Shown: positions 1-8,965 of the stretch, in pieces | How positions within the stretch are numbered: position 1 is the first letter of the stretch | Layout of the letters: each line of letters starts with the position of its first letter | Assembly: GCA_903825035.1 (NCBI GenBank) | Contig: CAIJYV010000023.1 | Span: 1 to 64,000 of the forward strand | Length of the DNA stretch: 64,000 bases | Direction: 5' to 3' | Source: an uncultured Actinomycetes bacterium | GTDB lineage: Bacteria > Actinomycetota > Acidimicrobiia > Acidimicrobiales > RAAP-2 | Made by a program: the position numbers and the translations under genes | The notes under the pieces: generated by a model | The model's database searches: none | Seen by the model: the letters and a program-made list of their open reading frames with translations, nothing else | Told to the model about the DNA's origin: nothing

Positions 1-1
1 A

Positions 2-1339
2 CCTTCAACCCAGGGTTACACCTTCTTGGGTTGGAACACGGACTACAACTCGAGCACGGTGTTCTCGAACTACGCAGTCACTGGCAGCGTCACCCTCTAC
101 GCAATCTGGGCGATTGATTCATACGCAGTCACCTACGACCCAACTAACGGGAATGTTTCGACAGTTCACGTCCGTGACTACAACACGGACGTGATCTCGA
201 CTGCCCCAGTTGACCCAACGCGAAGTGCATTCACCTTCATTGGATGGAACACTGATCCTTCGGCGACTACTGGACTCGGCACTGGTTCGACCTATCTAAC
301 CGAATCAATGACTCTGTACGCTCTCTGGAGCGCGCAGACAGTGACGGTTACGTATCAGGACTCGGCAACAGCGACTGTCTACAACACCGCAAGTGAATAC
401 CCTGGATCGGATGCAGTGGCACAAGCAACTGCTAACCCAACCCGCGCGGGATACTCCTTCATTGGTTGGAGTGCGACATCATCGGCCTCAGCTGGTTCGT
501 TCGCAGTACCAGTCCCAACGCACGCCTTCACGGTGTACGCAATCTGGCACGCGAACTCCTACGCGGTGACTTATGACCCTAATAACGGTGGCACGCCTAC
601 CACTCGGACCGAAACATATGGATCGAATGCCGTCTCGCAAGCGAATACCTCACCCACACGGACTGGCTATGCACTGATTGGTTGGAGCACCGACCCAGCC
701 GCAACCACTGGTCAGAGCACCGCTCTCGTCAATGGCCCGGTAACGCTGTACGCGGTATTCGCTCCGAGCCGACTTTTGACACTTACTGAAGTTGGTCCAG
801 GATCGGTCTCGAGTTTCTCAGGCAACATTGCTGCGAATACCTCGGGTGCGGCTTCTACCTATGAATACTCAAGTGGATATGTAGAGACCCTGACTACTCA
901 CCCTGGCGCACTGCACACCTACTGGCAAGGCGCCTGTGCCGGCACGATCGGAAACGTCTGTCACGTGACGATGAATGGACCTTTGACGGTTTTGGTACGG
1001 TTCGTTCCGAACTATTCAATACCAACATTCTTCTTCGCTTCCGACAAGTACAAGGTGATCATGTCAGCGGCCCAAACGGCGACCATTGTGAGCCGCTTGA
1101 GAGCACTCGCAGCACTTGGAGTCACCCGCTACAACCTTCAGGGTTACGCTGACCATGAAGGCAACTTCACTTACAACACCGCCTTGTCGCTCCACCGCAC
1201 CCAAGCGGTTGCGGCGTGGCTGCGTGCGCTGGTCAAGAAGTACGGCATCAACCTGACATTTGAGCTGCACCCCAATGGTCAGACTCAAAAGTTCGGTGGT
1301 TCCATCGCCAACAACCGGCGCGTAGTAGTTCTGTTCTAA
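2..1339 (+). CDS. Secreted repeat protein with InlB-type repeats and C-terminal OmpA-like domain (5' partial)
   Basis: The reading frame is open from base 2, so the gene starts upstream of the window and signal peptide and start are not visible. The protein shows at least four copies of a repeat with the core (P)TRxGYxFIGWxxD, at about bases 26, 242, 464 and 680, a period of 72-74 residues. Between them are TLYAIW and YAVTYDPNNGG segments. This is the pattern of the Listeria-Bacteroides (InlB B-repeat) family found in cell-surface proteins. The last ~100 residues (from about base 1030) look like an OmpA-like peptidoglycan-binding domain: GYADHEG, NTALSLHRTQAV and a final NNRRV, keeping the Asp and Arg that bind diaminopimelate in OmpA. 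The likely role is an extracellular protein held on the wall non-covalently. The repeat call is solid; the OmpA-like call is good; function is unknown. Confidence 0.75.
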   Translation, partial: PSTQGYTFLGWNTDYNSSTVFSNYAVTGSVTLYAIWAIDSYAVTYDPTNGNVSTVHVRDYNTDVISTAPVDPTRSAFTFIGWNTDPSATTGLGTGSTYLTESMTLYALWSAQTVTVTYQDSATATVYNTASEYPGSDAVAQATANPTRAGYSFIGWSATSSASAGSFAVPVPTHAFTVYAIWHANSYAVTYDPNNGGTPTTRTETYGSNAVSQANTSPTRTGYALIGWSTDPAATTGQSTALVNGPVTLYAVFAPSRLLTLTEVGPGSVSSFSGNIAANTSGAASTYEYSSGYVETLTTHPGALHTYWQGACAGTIGNVCHVTMNGPLTVLVRFVPNYSIPTFFFASDKYKVIMSAAQTATIVSRLRALAALGVTRYNLQGYADHEGNFTYNTALSLHRTQAVAAWLRALVKKYGINLTFELHPNGQTQKFGGSIANNRRVVVLF

Positions 1340-1342
1340 TGG

Positions 1343-1376
1343 TTCTCCGCCGGGTGAGTATTCGCCCGGCGGAGAA
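1343..1376 (+). terminator. Hairpin terminator after the repeat protein
   Basis: A perfect 12-bp inverted repeat (TTCTCCGCCGGG at 1343-1354 and its complement at 1365-1376) begins 3 bases after the stop codon. The loop is 10 bases. Only a weak T-rich run (TCGGTTTA) follows, so termination may be partial. Confidence 0.6.
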
Positions 1377-1412
1377 TCGGTTTACCTTGGTTCTGCCTCT
1401 AGGGTTATAGCC

Positions 1413-2687
1413 ATGAGTTCGTCCCAACTTCCACCTTCGTTGCTGCCTGATAGCTCGGAGGTCTTGGAATCAGACGTTTTGGTCGGCGGTGTCTCACTGC
1501 TGAAACTGGCTCAAGATTTTGGAACACCGTTGTTTGTGTACGACGAAGCCACGCTTATTTCACGACTCCAGGAGGCGGCCAGGGTTTTTGACGATGGTGT
1601 GGCCTTTGCTTCTAAATCATTTCTCTGTGGCGCGATGGCAAAGTTGGCAGTTGCCAATGGACTCTGTGTTGATGTAGCCACTGATGGAGAACTCGACATT
1701 GTCTTGAGAGCGGGAGTTGACCCTCAGCGCATTGTGGTTCATGGAAACAACAAGAGCGAGGGCGAAATCCTGCGGGCCATCGAAATAGGAGTACACCGAT
1801 TAGTAGTGGATTCCTTTGACGAGATTGACAAGATTCGCCGACTGCTCCGCCCAGAACAAGCGCTTTCGTGCCTTGTTCGAGTGACGCCAGGCATCGAAGC
1901 TCACACCCACGAGTTTGTCCGCACCGGACAAGAAGACTCCAAATTTGGTTTTTCTATTTCCAGTGGCGATGCTCGTCGGGCAATCAACGCATTGCAGGGA
2001 ATCCCAGGTGTACTTCTTCACGGCGTTCACGCGCACATTGGTTCACAAATCTTCGACACCATCGGATTTCAAGAGGAATTGAAGGTCCTAATTGAGTTCA
2101 CGAAAGGAGATCGGTTCTCCGAACTCTGTATTGGCGGAGGCCTCGGTGTTGCCTACGTGGAGGGTGAATCAGCGCCGTCTATTGAAGAGTGGGGCGCAAT
2201 GGTTCGTTCAACCGCCGCGCAATTGGGCCTCGATAGCTCGGTAAAACTCACCGCCGAGCCTGGGCGAGCGATTGTGGCGCAAGCTGGCATGACCCTGTAT
2301 GAAGTGGGTACCGTCAAAGAGCTCGCCATGCGAACTTATGTGGCGGTTAATGGTGGCATGAGTGATAACCCCCGGCCGGTGCTCTACGGTTCGGGTTACG
2401 AGGCCTTTGACGTCTCAAGACCCTTGGCGCCACGTCCGCGGGAGGTGCGCATTGTTGGAAAACACTGCGAGAGCGGTGATGTGCTCGTTGATCAGGCGTG
2501 GCTCCCGATAGAAACCGGAGTGGGCGACATTATTTCCACCCCCGTCACTGGCGCCTACGGATACTCCATGGCGTCAAACTACAACCGAGTTCCCCGGCCG
2601 GCGGTGGTGTTCGTTAAGGATGGACTGGCCCGACTCGTTTTGAGACGCGAGACCCTCGATGACCTTGCGAATCTCGAAGTCGAATGA
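1413..2687 (+). CDS. lysA: Diaminopimelate decarboxylase
   Basis: It decarboxylates meso-2,6-diaminopimelate to L-lysine with pyridoxal phosphate, the last lysine step, in the cytosol. The 424-residue protein has the fold III decarboxylase pattern: the PLP lysine K68 in FASKSF, HIGSQIFD, the glycine-rich CIGGGLGVAY, AEPGRAIV and the late HCESGD motif whose Cys acts from the partner subunit. Length is normal for the family. Start is the ATG at 1413; no strong Shine-Dalgarno is visible. hom follows on the same strand after 32 bases, as in many actinobacteria where lysA-hom-thrC cluster. Identification is firm. Confidence 0.95.
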   Translation: MSSSQLPPSLLPDSSEVLESDVLVGGVSLLKLAQDFGTPLFVYDEATLISRLQEAARVFDDGVAFASKSFLCGAMAKLAVANGLCVDVATDGELDIVLRAGVDPQRIVVHGNNKSEGEILRAIEIGVHRLVVDSFDEIDKIRRLLRPEQALSCLVRVTPGIEAHTHEFVRTGQEDSKFGFSISSGDARRAINALQGIPGVLLHGVHAHIGSQIFDTIGFQEELKVLIEFTKGDRFSELCIGGGLGVAYVEGESAPSIEEWGAMVRSTAAQLGLDSSVKLTAEPGRAIVAQAGMTLYEVGTVKELAMRTYVAVNGGMSDNPRPVLYGSGYEAFDVSRPLAPRPREVRIVGKHCESGDVLVDQAWLPIETGVGDIISTPVTGAYGYSMASNYNRVPRPAVVFVKDGLARLVLRRETLDDLANLEVE

Positions 2688-2706
2688 TGCAATCCCTTTC
2701 GTGCGT

Positions 2707-2712
2707 TAGCCT
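2707..2712 (+). promoter_or_regulatory. -10-like element TAGCCT directly before hom
   Basis: TAGCCT lies 7 bases before the hom ATG (2720), and there is no Shine-Dalgarno between them. The spacing places the transcript start at or next to the ATG, as in leaderless actinobacterial mRNAs. No convincing -35 is visible. Confidence 0.4.
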
Positions 2713-2719
2713 TTAATTT

Positions 2720-4015
2720 ATGGAATCCAAGCCAATTCGCATCGGAATAATCGGTGCCGGTTTTGTCGGCTCCGCATTCGCCCGGCTACTTTTGGATGAT
2801 TCTCGTTCACGTGCGCTCACTGACGCCGCAACTGTTCCGGTAGAACTCGTGGGAGTTTGCGTTAAGGACGCTCAGAAGAAGCGAACGGGCGTACCGAACG
2901 ATTTGATTACTGACGATGTCGATGCACTCTTCGCCAAAGACTTGGACATATTGGTTGAAGTCATCGGCGGTATTGAACCGGCCAAGGGATTTATCGAAGA
3001 AGCGTTAAAGAACAAAATTTCTGTCGTGACTGCGAACAAAGCGCTCCTCGCCGCACACGGCTATGAGCTTTCGCAACTGGCCGACGAAAACGAAGTGGAC
3101 CTTTTTTATGAAGCGGCCGTGGCTGGAAGTATTCCAGTACTTCGCAGCCTGAGAAGCTCGCTGGCCGGCGAACAAATTGTGCGCGTCATGGGCATCGTGA
3201 ATGGCACCACCAACTTCATTCTTTCAAAAATGACCAACGATGGTCTGGACTACGCGTCGGTGCTCGCCGAAGCCCAAGCGCTCGGTTTTGCCGAAGCTGA
3301 CCCCACCGCAGATGTAGAGGGGTTTGACCCGGCCGCCAAGATTGCCATTCTGGCTTCGTTGGCTTTCGGGACCAAGCTTGAGGGCGATGAAATTTCACGA
3401 GAAGGAATTTCGAAGATTCGCGCGGTGGACGTGGAGTTTGCTCGGCGCTCAGGGTACGTCATCAAACTATTAGGTATCGCCGAGCGAGTTGGAGACTCGG
3501 GCCTCTCGCGCCGTGTTCACCCAACTCTCATTCCTCTTAATCACCCCCTAGCCTCAGTTAATGGCGCGATGAATGCCGTATTCGTTGATGGCGCCAAGTC
3601 TGGTCCGTTGATGTGGCTCGGGCAAGGCGCTGGGGGAGAGCCCACCGCGACGGCCGTACTCGGTGACGTTTTGGATGCGGCTCGCAATCGTGCTTCGCAC
3701 CGTCACGACGTGCCCTTCACCTTTGATAATCGCCTGCATTTTGTGGCCGAGGGCGAACTCCGATCAGCCTTCTATATCAGTATTGACGTTGACGATGAGC
3801 CGGGCGTTTTGGCGTCGGTGGCCAAGGTATTCGCCGATCATGAGGTCTCCATTCTCTCGATGGAACAGTCGGGCGAGGGTCCCGAAGCTCGTCTGTCTTT
3901 CCTGACCCACGTGGCACGTACCGACTCGGTCCGAGCCACTATCGCAGATCTTGGAGAATTGCCCAAGGTCGAGCGAGTGGGCGCTTGCCTTCGGGTCTTG
4001 ACGGAGGGATTGTGA
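2720..4015 (+). CDS. hom: Homoserine dehydrogenase with ACT domain
   Basis: It reduces aspartate semialdehyde to homoserine with NAD(P)H, the branch point to threonine and methionine. The 431-residue protein starts with a Rossmann motif ([13 protein letters not shown], residues ~8-20), has the catalytic region TANKALLA and VNGTTNFIL, and the [15 protein letters not shown] segment of the substrate domain. The C-terminal ~80 residues are an ACT domain ([19 protein letters not shown]), the usual site of threonine feedback inhibition. Length matches the long actinobacterial form. The stop overlaps the thrC start by one base (TGATG), so the two are translationally coupled. Confidence 0.95.
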   Translation: MESKPIRIGIIGAGFVGSAFARLLLDDSRSRALTDAATVPVELVGVCVKDAQKKRTGVPNDLITDDVDALFAKDLDILVEVIGGIEPAKGFIEEALKNKISVVTANKALLAAHGYELSQLADENEVDLFYEAAVAGSIPVLRSLRSSLAGEQIVRVMGIVNGTTNFILSKMTNDGLDYASVLAEAQALGFAEADPTADVEGFDPAAKIAILASLAFGTKLEGDEISREGISKIRAVDVEFARRSGYVIKLLGIAERVGDSGLSRRVHPTLIPLNHPLASVNGAMNAVFVDGAKSGPLMWLGQGAGGEPTATAVLGDVLDAARNRASHRHDVPFTFDNRLHFVAEGELRSAFYISIDVDDEPGVLASVAKVFADHEVSILSMEQSGEGPEARLSFLTHVARTDSVRATIADLGELPKVERVGACLRVLTEGL

Positions 4016-5052
4016 TGGCTGGTTGGGGTGGCTTGCTGCGCGAATACGCCCAGTATTTAGATTTACGCGGCGTAGAGGAAATTGTGACCCTTCAAGAGGG
4101 CAATACCCCTTTGATTCGCGCTGACCGGTTGAGCGAGAGGCTCGAGGCCAACGTCTGGCTGAAGTTTGAAGGGCTCAACCCAACGGGCTCATTTAAAGAT
4201 CGCGGCATGACTATGGCTATCACTAAGGCCAAGGCGGCGGGAGCTCAGACAGTGATTTGCGGGTCTACCGGAAACACTTCGGCCGCGGCCGCGGCCTACG
4301 CAGCCAAAGCGGGTTTGGACTGTGTGGTGCTCGTGCCCGAAGGCAAAATCGCAGTCGGCAAGTTAGCCCAAGCTCACATGTACGGAGCGACCGTTCTGCA
4401 AATTCGAGGGAACTTCGACCAAGCTCTTAATCTGGCTCGCGAGCTCACCCAACACATGCCCATCACAATCGTGAACTCGGTCAATCCTGACCGCATTGAA
4501 GGTCAAAAGACGGGCGCCTTCGAAATAGTTGAGGTGCTGGGCGACGCTCCGGACATCTTGAGTATTCCAGTGGGTAACGCCGGAAACATCACTGCCTACT
4601 GGCGAGGCTTCTTGCAATTTCACGAACTTAACAAGTCGCCCACCTTGCCACGCATGTGGGGCTTCCAGGCGGCCGGCGCAGCGCCAATCGTTCTCGGTCA
4701 CCCCGTGGAAAATCCCGAAACAATTGCCACCGCCATTCGGATTGGCAACCCTGCGAGTTGGGTACCGGCACTCGATGTAATCAATGAGTCGCACGGTGAG
4801 ATTCGCGCCGTGACCGATGAAGAGATACTCGACGCCTACACCTACCTCGCAAAGCATGAATCAATCTTTTGTGAACCGGCTTCGGCTGCTTCGGTCGCGG
4901 GACTTCTTAAGTACGGGGTGCCTCAGGGCTCGACGGTAGTGAGCGTACTGACCGGAAACGGCCTGAAGGATCCTGACACCGCGGTGAGCCTGTCGGCCGC
5001 GCCACAGGTAGTTGATGCCACCTTAAGCGCCCTCCTTGGGGTACTTAGCTAA
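4015..5052 (+). CDS. thrC: Threonine synthase
   Basis: It converts O-phosphohomoserine to threonine with pyridoxal phosphate. The start is taken as ATG 4015, which overlaps the hom stop by one base and has the Shine-Dalgarno GGAGG at 4003-4007; upstream in-frame starts lie inside hom. This gives 345 residues. PLP lysine is K61 in TGSFKDRGM; the phosphate-binding loop is [20 protein letters not shown] and the C-terminal [10 protein letters not shown] are typical of the family. Homoserine kinase (thrB), which often follows in actinobacteria, is absent: rho comes next. Confidence 0.95.
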   Translation: MAGWGGLLREYAQYLDLRGVEEIVTLQEGNTPLIRADRLSERLEANVWLKFEGLNPTGSFKDRGMTMAITKAKAAGAQTVICGSTGNTSAAAAAYAAKAGLDCVVLVPEGKIAVGKLAQAHMYGATVLQIRGNFDQALNLARELTQHMPITIVNSVNPDRIEGQKTGAFEIVEVLGDAPDILSIPVGNAGNITAYWRGFLQFHELNKSPTLPRMWGFQAAGAAPIVLGHPVENPETIATAIRIGNPASWVPALDVINESHGEIRAVTDEEILDAYTYLAKHESIFCEPASAASVAGLLKYGVPQGSTVVSVLTGNGLKDPDTAVSLSAAPQVVDATLSALLGVLS

Positions 5053-5111
5053 AGTTGTCAGGTCGCGAGTGAGCGACTACACTTGAATTTGTCGACATCC
5101 CACTGACTTGT

Positions 5112-5184
5112 GTGGAGTTTTCCAAAGTTTCGACATCTTCCCGTTTTTTCTCCACCTTTTATTTTTCTTGGTGGAACGAAAGGA
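5112..5184 (+). promoter_or_regulatory. rho leader with alternative hairpins and T-rich tract
   Basis: The 140-base gap before rho holds two mutually exclusive 6-bp stems. GTGGAG (5112-5117) can pair with CTCCAC (5150-5155), which is then followed by a 14-base T-rich run. TCCACC (5151-5156) can instead pair with GGTGGA (5170-5175), just before the Shine-Dalgarno GAAAGGA (5178-5184). rho is autoregulated by leader attenuation in other bacteria; this arrangement could serve that here. The switch is inferred from pairing only. Confidence 0.4.
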
Positions 5185-5192
5185 ATAACACT

Positions 5193-6791
5193 ATGGCTGC
5201 TGCAGCCAACAACTCACCAGATCTTGAGGGTAAGTCTCGCGAAGACCTCGCCCAAATCGCCGCCGCTCGCGGCCTCGAACTCCCCTCACGGGCGAGCAAG
5301 GCCAGCTTGATTGAAGCAATCAAGGGCGCCGAGACCCCCAAGCCCAGCCGTGCGGTGCGCTCGCGTCGTACCGCTGCGACGCCGGACTTGGACTTTGAAG
5401 ACATCGTGGCTGAAAACGACTCGTACGCCAAGAGCGAAAAGCCCCAGGCGACGACACCCGCTCCCTCCGCTGCAAGCGAAGAACGCCCCCGTCAAAATAA
5501 TCAACCTCGTCCCGAGCGTCAACCCCGTGACTTTGGTGATGGCGGACGTAACAACCGTCGAAACAACCGCAATCGCCGTCAGGGCCGTGACCGATTCGAA
5601 GGTGGCGGTGGCGGTGGAAGTATGCCCAAAGATGACGCCCCCTACAGCGGCGACTTGATTGACGTTGAGGGCATTGTCGATTTGCGCGATGACGGCTACG
5701 GCTTCTTGCGGGTAAAGGGATATCACGCCAGCTCCGGAGACGTCTACATCTCAATTAACAACGTTCGCCGATTCAACATACGTAAAGGCGACACCGTTAA
5801 GGGTGGATACCGTCCGGCTCAGTCAAATGAGAAGTACCCCGCGATGTTGCGCATTGACACCGTAGCTGGGTTTGATCCCGAGGTCGCGAAGCTACGTCCA
5901 CGTTTTGATGAACTCACTCCGTTGTTTCCGGACGAAAAGCTCAAATTGGAGTCGCCCGAAGGCAAGTCCGATTTGACTCCTCGAATCGTTGATCTCCTTT
6001 CACCAATTGGTAAGGGCCAGCGCGGACTCATCGTCGCACCACCAAAGGCCGGTAAGACGACCATCATGAAGCAAATCGCCCAGGCGATTGAGCTCAACAA
6101 CCCTGAAGTGCACCTCATGATTCTGCTCGTTGACGAGCGGCCCGAAGAGGTCACCGACATTCGTCGAAGTGTTCAGGGCGAAGTAATCGCCTCGACCTTT
6201 GACCGCCCCGCCGATGAGCACACTCACATCGCCGAACTCTGCATCGAGCGCGCGAAGCGTTTGGTTGAACAGGGTAAGGATGTCGTGATCATTCTGGACG
6301 GTATTACCCGTTTAGCTCGTGCGTACAACTTGGCCGCACCCGCAACTGGACGAATTATGTCCGGTGGTGTCGACTCGGGAGCCCTCTACCCACCCAAGAA
6401 GTTCTTCGGTGCCGCTCGAAACATTGAAGAGGGCGGTTCATTGACCATCCTCGCCAGTGCTCTGGTCGAAACCGGTTCAAAGATGGACGAAGTCATCTTC
6501 GAAGAGTTCAAGGGAACCGGAAACATGGAGCTAAAGCTCGACCGGCGACTTTCCGAGCGTCGCCTGTTCCCCGCGATCGACGTCAACGCCTCATCAACCC
6601 GTCACGAAGAGCTGCTCTTCAGCCGTGAAGCCTTGCCCCAGGTCTGGAAGCTCCGTCGAGTCCTTAATGGACTGGCCGCCGAAGGCCGCGATGCGGCCGG
6701 CCTGGAGCTTTTAATCGAGAAAATCAAGACAACTAAGTCAAATGACGAGTTCTTGGCCGAGATTGCCAAGGGCCCGGCACCCACTAGTTAG
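5193..6791 (+). CDS. rho: Transcription termination factor Rho
   Basis: It is the hexameric RNA-dependent ATPase and helicase that ends transcription at Rho-dependent sites. Start is ATG 5193, preceded by GAAAGGA; a GTG at 5112 would add 27 residues encoded by the T-rich leader. The 532-residue protein has an N-terminal Rho_N (SAP-like) helix bundle ([20 protein letters not shown]), then ~110 residues of low-complexity Arg/Asn/Gly-rich sequence, an insertion typical of actinobacterial Rho. The cold-shock-type RNA-binding fold ([15 protein letters not shown]) follows, then the ATPase core with Walker [10 protein letters not shown] (K288) and Walker [11 protein letters not shown]. Identification is firm. 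Confidence 0.97.
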   Translation: MAAAANNSPDLEGKSREDLAQIAAARGLELPSRASKASLIEAIKGAETPKPSRAVRSRRTAATPDLDFEDIVAENDSYAKSEKPQATTPAPSAASEERPRQNNQPRPERQPRDFGDGGRNNRRNNRNRRQGRDRFEGGGGGGSMPKDDAPYSGDLIDVEGIVDLRDDGYGFLRVKGYHASSGDVYISINNVRRFNIRKGDTVKGGYRPAQSNEKYPAMLRIDTVAGFDPEVAKLRPRFDELTPLFPDEKLKLESPEGKSDLTPRIVDLLSPIGKGQRGLIVAPPKAGKTTIMKQIAQAIELNNPEVHLMILLVDERPEEVTDIRRSVQGEVIASTFDRPADEHTHIAELCIERAKRLVEQGKDVVIILDGITRLARAYNLAAPATGRIMSGGVDSGALYPPKKFFGAARNIEEGGSLTILASALVETGSKMDEVIFEEFKGTGNMELKLDRRLSERRLFPAIDVNASSTRHEELLFSREALPQVWKLRRVLNGLAAEGRDAAGLELLIEKIKTTKSNDEFLAEIAKGPAPTS

Positions 6792-6828
6792 CCATCCGCT
6801 AGAATTGTTATCCGCACTAAGGAGCATC

Positions 6829-7056
6829 ATGAAGTCAGATATCCACCCAAACTATGGCGACTCGTCAGTCACCTGTTCCTGTGGCAACACCTTTACGACC
6901 AAGTCCACCAAGGCCACTGTGGTCGTGGAATTGTGCAACGAGTGCCACCCCTTCTTCACCGGTAAGCAGAAGCTTGTCGACACTGGTGGCCGTGTTGAGC
7001 GTTTCCAGAAGCGCTACGGCCAGAAGACTGCAAAGGCTCGCACTCCAAAGGCATAA
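6829..7056 (+). CDS. rpmE: 50S ribosomal protein L31, zinc-binding form
   Basis: A small ribosomal protein at the subunit interface. Start is ATG 6829 with AAGGAG just upstream (6819-6824), giving 75 residues, normal for L31. It has the zinc ribbon pattern CSC and CNEC of the C+ form, so it is the zinc-replete paralogue. A -10-like TAGAAT at 6800-6805 suggests its own promoter after rho. The stop codon sits in the loop of a hairpin before prfA. Confidence 0.95.
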   Translation: MKSDIHPNYGDSSVTCSCGNTFTTKSTKATVVVELCNECHPFFTGKQKLVDTGGRVERFQKRYGQKTAKARTPKA

Positions 7057-7065
7057 TGCCTTTGG
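7045..7065 (+). other. Hairpin spanning the rpmE stop codon
   Basis: CCAAAGGCA (7045-7053) pairs perfectly with TGCCTTTGG (7057-7065); the 3-base loop is part of the rpmE stop codon region (TAA at 7054-7056). No T run follows, so it is not a standard terminator. It may be a processing or stability element between rpmE and prfA. Confidence 0.5.
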
Positions 7066-7080
7066 GCGTGACACCCGCAC

Positions 7081-8160
7081 GTGCGCCCGATAGACGAAAC
7101 ACTTACCAAACTCACCGAAGAACTGAAGGTCGTCGAAGCGGCCCTCTCAGAGCCGGACGTGGCCAGCGACGTTGCGCGACTGAGAGATCTTTCTCGTCGC
7201 CACAAGGAGCTCAACGAGATTTCCGTCGCCTGGGAGGATCTCAAAGCGGTGCAGTCTGATCTTGCGACCGCTAAGGAGATGTTCAACGAGTCTTCGGGAG
7301 AAGATCGCGAACTCTGGCGCGAGGAAGTGAACGCCGCTGAAGCGAAGTTACCCGCACTCGAAGAAAACCTCGAAACGTTGTTGTTGCCTCGTGACCCCAA
7401 CGTCGGACGCAACGTCATTATGGAAATTCGTGGGGCCGAAGGTGGGGAAGAGGCAAATCTCTTCGCCGGTGACCTCGCCCAGATGTACAAGCGCTACGCC
7501 GCGAACCGTGGCTGGAAGCTCGAAGTAATTGAAGAATCGGAGTCCGAACACGGTGGCATCGATGGGGCAACCTACCTCATCAAAGGTGAGGACGCCTGGG
7601 CTCGATTAGAACAAGAAGGTGGCGTGCATCGCGTCCAACGTGTACCCGTTACCGAAGCTAAGGGCCGCGTCCACACCTCATCGGCGACCGTTTCCATTCT
7701 TCCCGAGGCCGAAGAGGTTGACGTTGACATCAACCCCAACGACCTAAAGATTGACGTCTATCGCTCCTCTGGTCCCGGTGGTCAGAGTGTTAATACCACT
7801 GACTCGGCCGTGCGTATTACTCACTTGCCGACCGGCATCGTGGTGTCAATGCAAGATGAGAAGAGCCAGATCCAAAACCGAGCCAAGGCGCTCATTGTTC
7901 TTCGCTCGCGCCTCTTAAAGGCCGCCCAAGATGAGCAAGCTCGCGAAGTTGGAGATCTAAAACGCTCGCAGGTTGGAACTGGTGGACGAGGCGAGAAGAT
8001 TCGAACCTACAACTTTAAAGAAAATCGCGTTACCGATCACCGCATCAACCTGACCCACTATTCCCTTGACGCAGTCTTAAATGGAGAGCTCGACCCGTAC
8101 GTCGACGCCTTGCTCGCCGAAAAGCGAGCCCGACAATTGGCCGAAAGCGATGGACGCTAA
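7081..8160 (+). CDS. prfA: Peptide chain release factor 1
   Basis: It recognises UAG and UAA stop codons and triggers peptide release. The 359-residue protein starts with GTG 7081 and has the RF1 layout: N-terminal coiled-coil domain, the codon-recognition region with RVPVTEAKGRVHTS (PVT at the place of the PxT motif, separating RF1 from the SPF of RF2), and the catalytic GGQ in SSGPGGQSVNTTDSAV. The 3' end overlaps prmC, the enzyme that methylates this GGQ, by 11 bases. Confidence 0.95.
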   Translation: MRPIDETLTKLTEELKVVEAALSEPDVASDVARLRDLSRRHKELNEISVAWEDLKAVQSDLATAKEMFNESSGEDRELWREEVNAAEAKLPALEENLETLLLPRDPNVGRNVIMEIRGAEGGEEANLFAGDLAQMYKRYAANRGWKLEVIEESESEHGGIDGATYLIKGEDAWARLEQEGGVHRVQRVPVTEAKGRVHTSSATVSILPEAEEVDVDINPNDLKIDVYRSSGPGGQSVNTTDSAVRITHLPTGIVVSMQDEKSQIQNRAKALIVLRSRLLKAAQDEQAREVGDLKRSQVGTGGRGEKIRTYNFKENRVTDHRINLTHYSLDAVLNGELDPYVDALLAEKRARQLAESDGR

Positions 8161-8965
8161 GCCGGTTACGGCCGCCGACTTAGTTGCGGCGGGAATTGAG
8201 CGACACGAGGCGAGGTGGCTGCTCGAAGAGTACGGACCGAACGAGGGTCTCGAGCTCAGTCGGGCCATTGCTCGTCGAGTTGCGGGAGAACCACTGCAGT
8301 ACATTTTGGGCCACTGGCCCTTTCGAGACCTTGATCTACTGGTTGATCCTCGAGCACTGATTCCGAGGCCCGAATCCGAGGAACTCGTCACTCGCGCCCT
8401 GGGTGAGCTGCAACGCCAACACCTCACCCAAGTCAAGATGATGGATCTGGGCTGTGGGACTGGGGCCATTGGCCTGGCCTTGGTTCAAGAACTCGGCTCT
8501 CAGGGAATCAAGACTGAGTTGGTCAGTGTTGACCTATCGGGAGAGGCACTGGCTCTAGCAAGAGAGAACCGTGACCGACACCACCTAGCGAACGTCGCAT
8601 TTGTTCAGTCTTCGTGGTTTGAGTCGGTTGACCAGAAGCACCTCGGGACCTTTGATTTGATTACGGCGAATCCTCCCTACGTGGGCGAAGTGGAGTTCGC
8701 CACGCTCGACCCTATTCTCCGTTACGAACCGCTACTGGCGATCGTGTCACCAACGGGCAATGAGGTACCCGGTTTTAAGGACTTGGCTGAAATCATCGCC
8801 GAAGCCCCGAAGTGGCTCTCGGCGAATGGAGTCTTGGTCTGCGAACACGCCGACATTCATCGTGAGGCGGTGCTGGCTGCGGCTCACCAAGCGGGTTTTG
8901 CCACCGCGGAAGATTTTGATGACCTTGCGGGTAAACCCCGCATATTGATTGCGAAGATGTCGTGA
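8150..8965 (+). CDS. prmC: Release factor glutamine methyltransferase
   Basis: It methylates the Gln of the GGQ motif in release factors, using S-adenosylmethionine. The start is taken as ATG 8150 inside the end of prfA (an earlier in-frame ATG would extend far into prfA), giving 271 residues. It has the N-terminal helical domain, then a class I methyltransferase fold with MDLGCGTGAIGLAL and the catalytic TANPPYVGE. The gene overlaps both neighbours, and prfA-prmC-tsaC is a widely conserved block. Confidence 0.93.
   Translation: MDAKPVTAADLVAAGIERHEARWLLEEYGPNEGLELSRAIARRVAGEPLQYILGHWPFRDLDLLVDPRALIPRPESEELVTRALGELQRQHLTQVKMMDLGCGTGAIGLALVQELGSQGIKTELVSVDLSGEALALARENRDRHHLANVAFVQSSWFESVDQKHLGTFDLITANPPYVGEVEFATLDPILRYEPLLAIVSPTGNEVPGFKDLAEIIAEAPKWLSANGVLVCEHADIHREAVLAAAHQAGFATAEDFDDLAGKPRILIAKMS

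Noticed and set aside
4363-4857. 164-residue minus-strand frame in thrC
   Set aside because: Antisense shadow of threonine synthase with no recognisable motif.
5286-5754. Long minus-strand frames of 144-146 residues inside rho
   Set aside because: They lie antisense to the Arg/Asn/Gly-rich part of rho, whose biased codons keep other frames open. Their sequence is low-complexity and not family-like.
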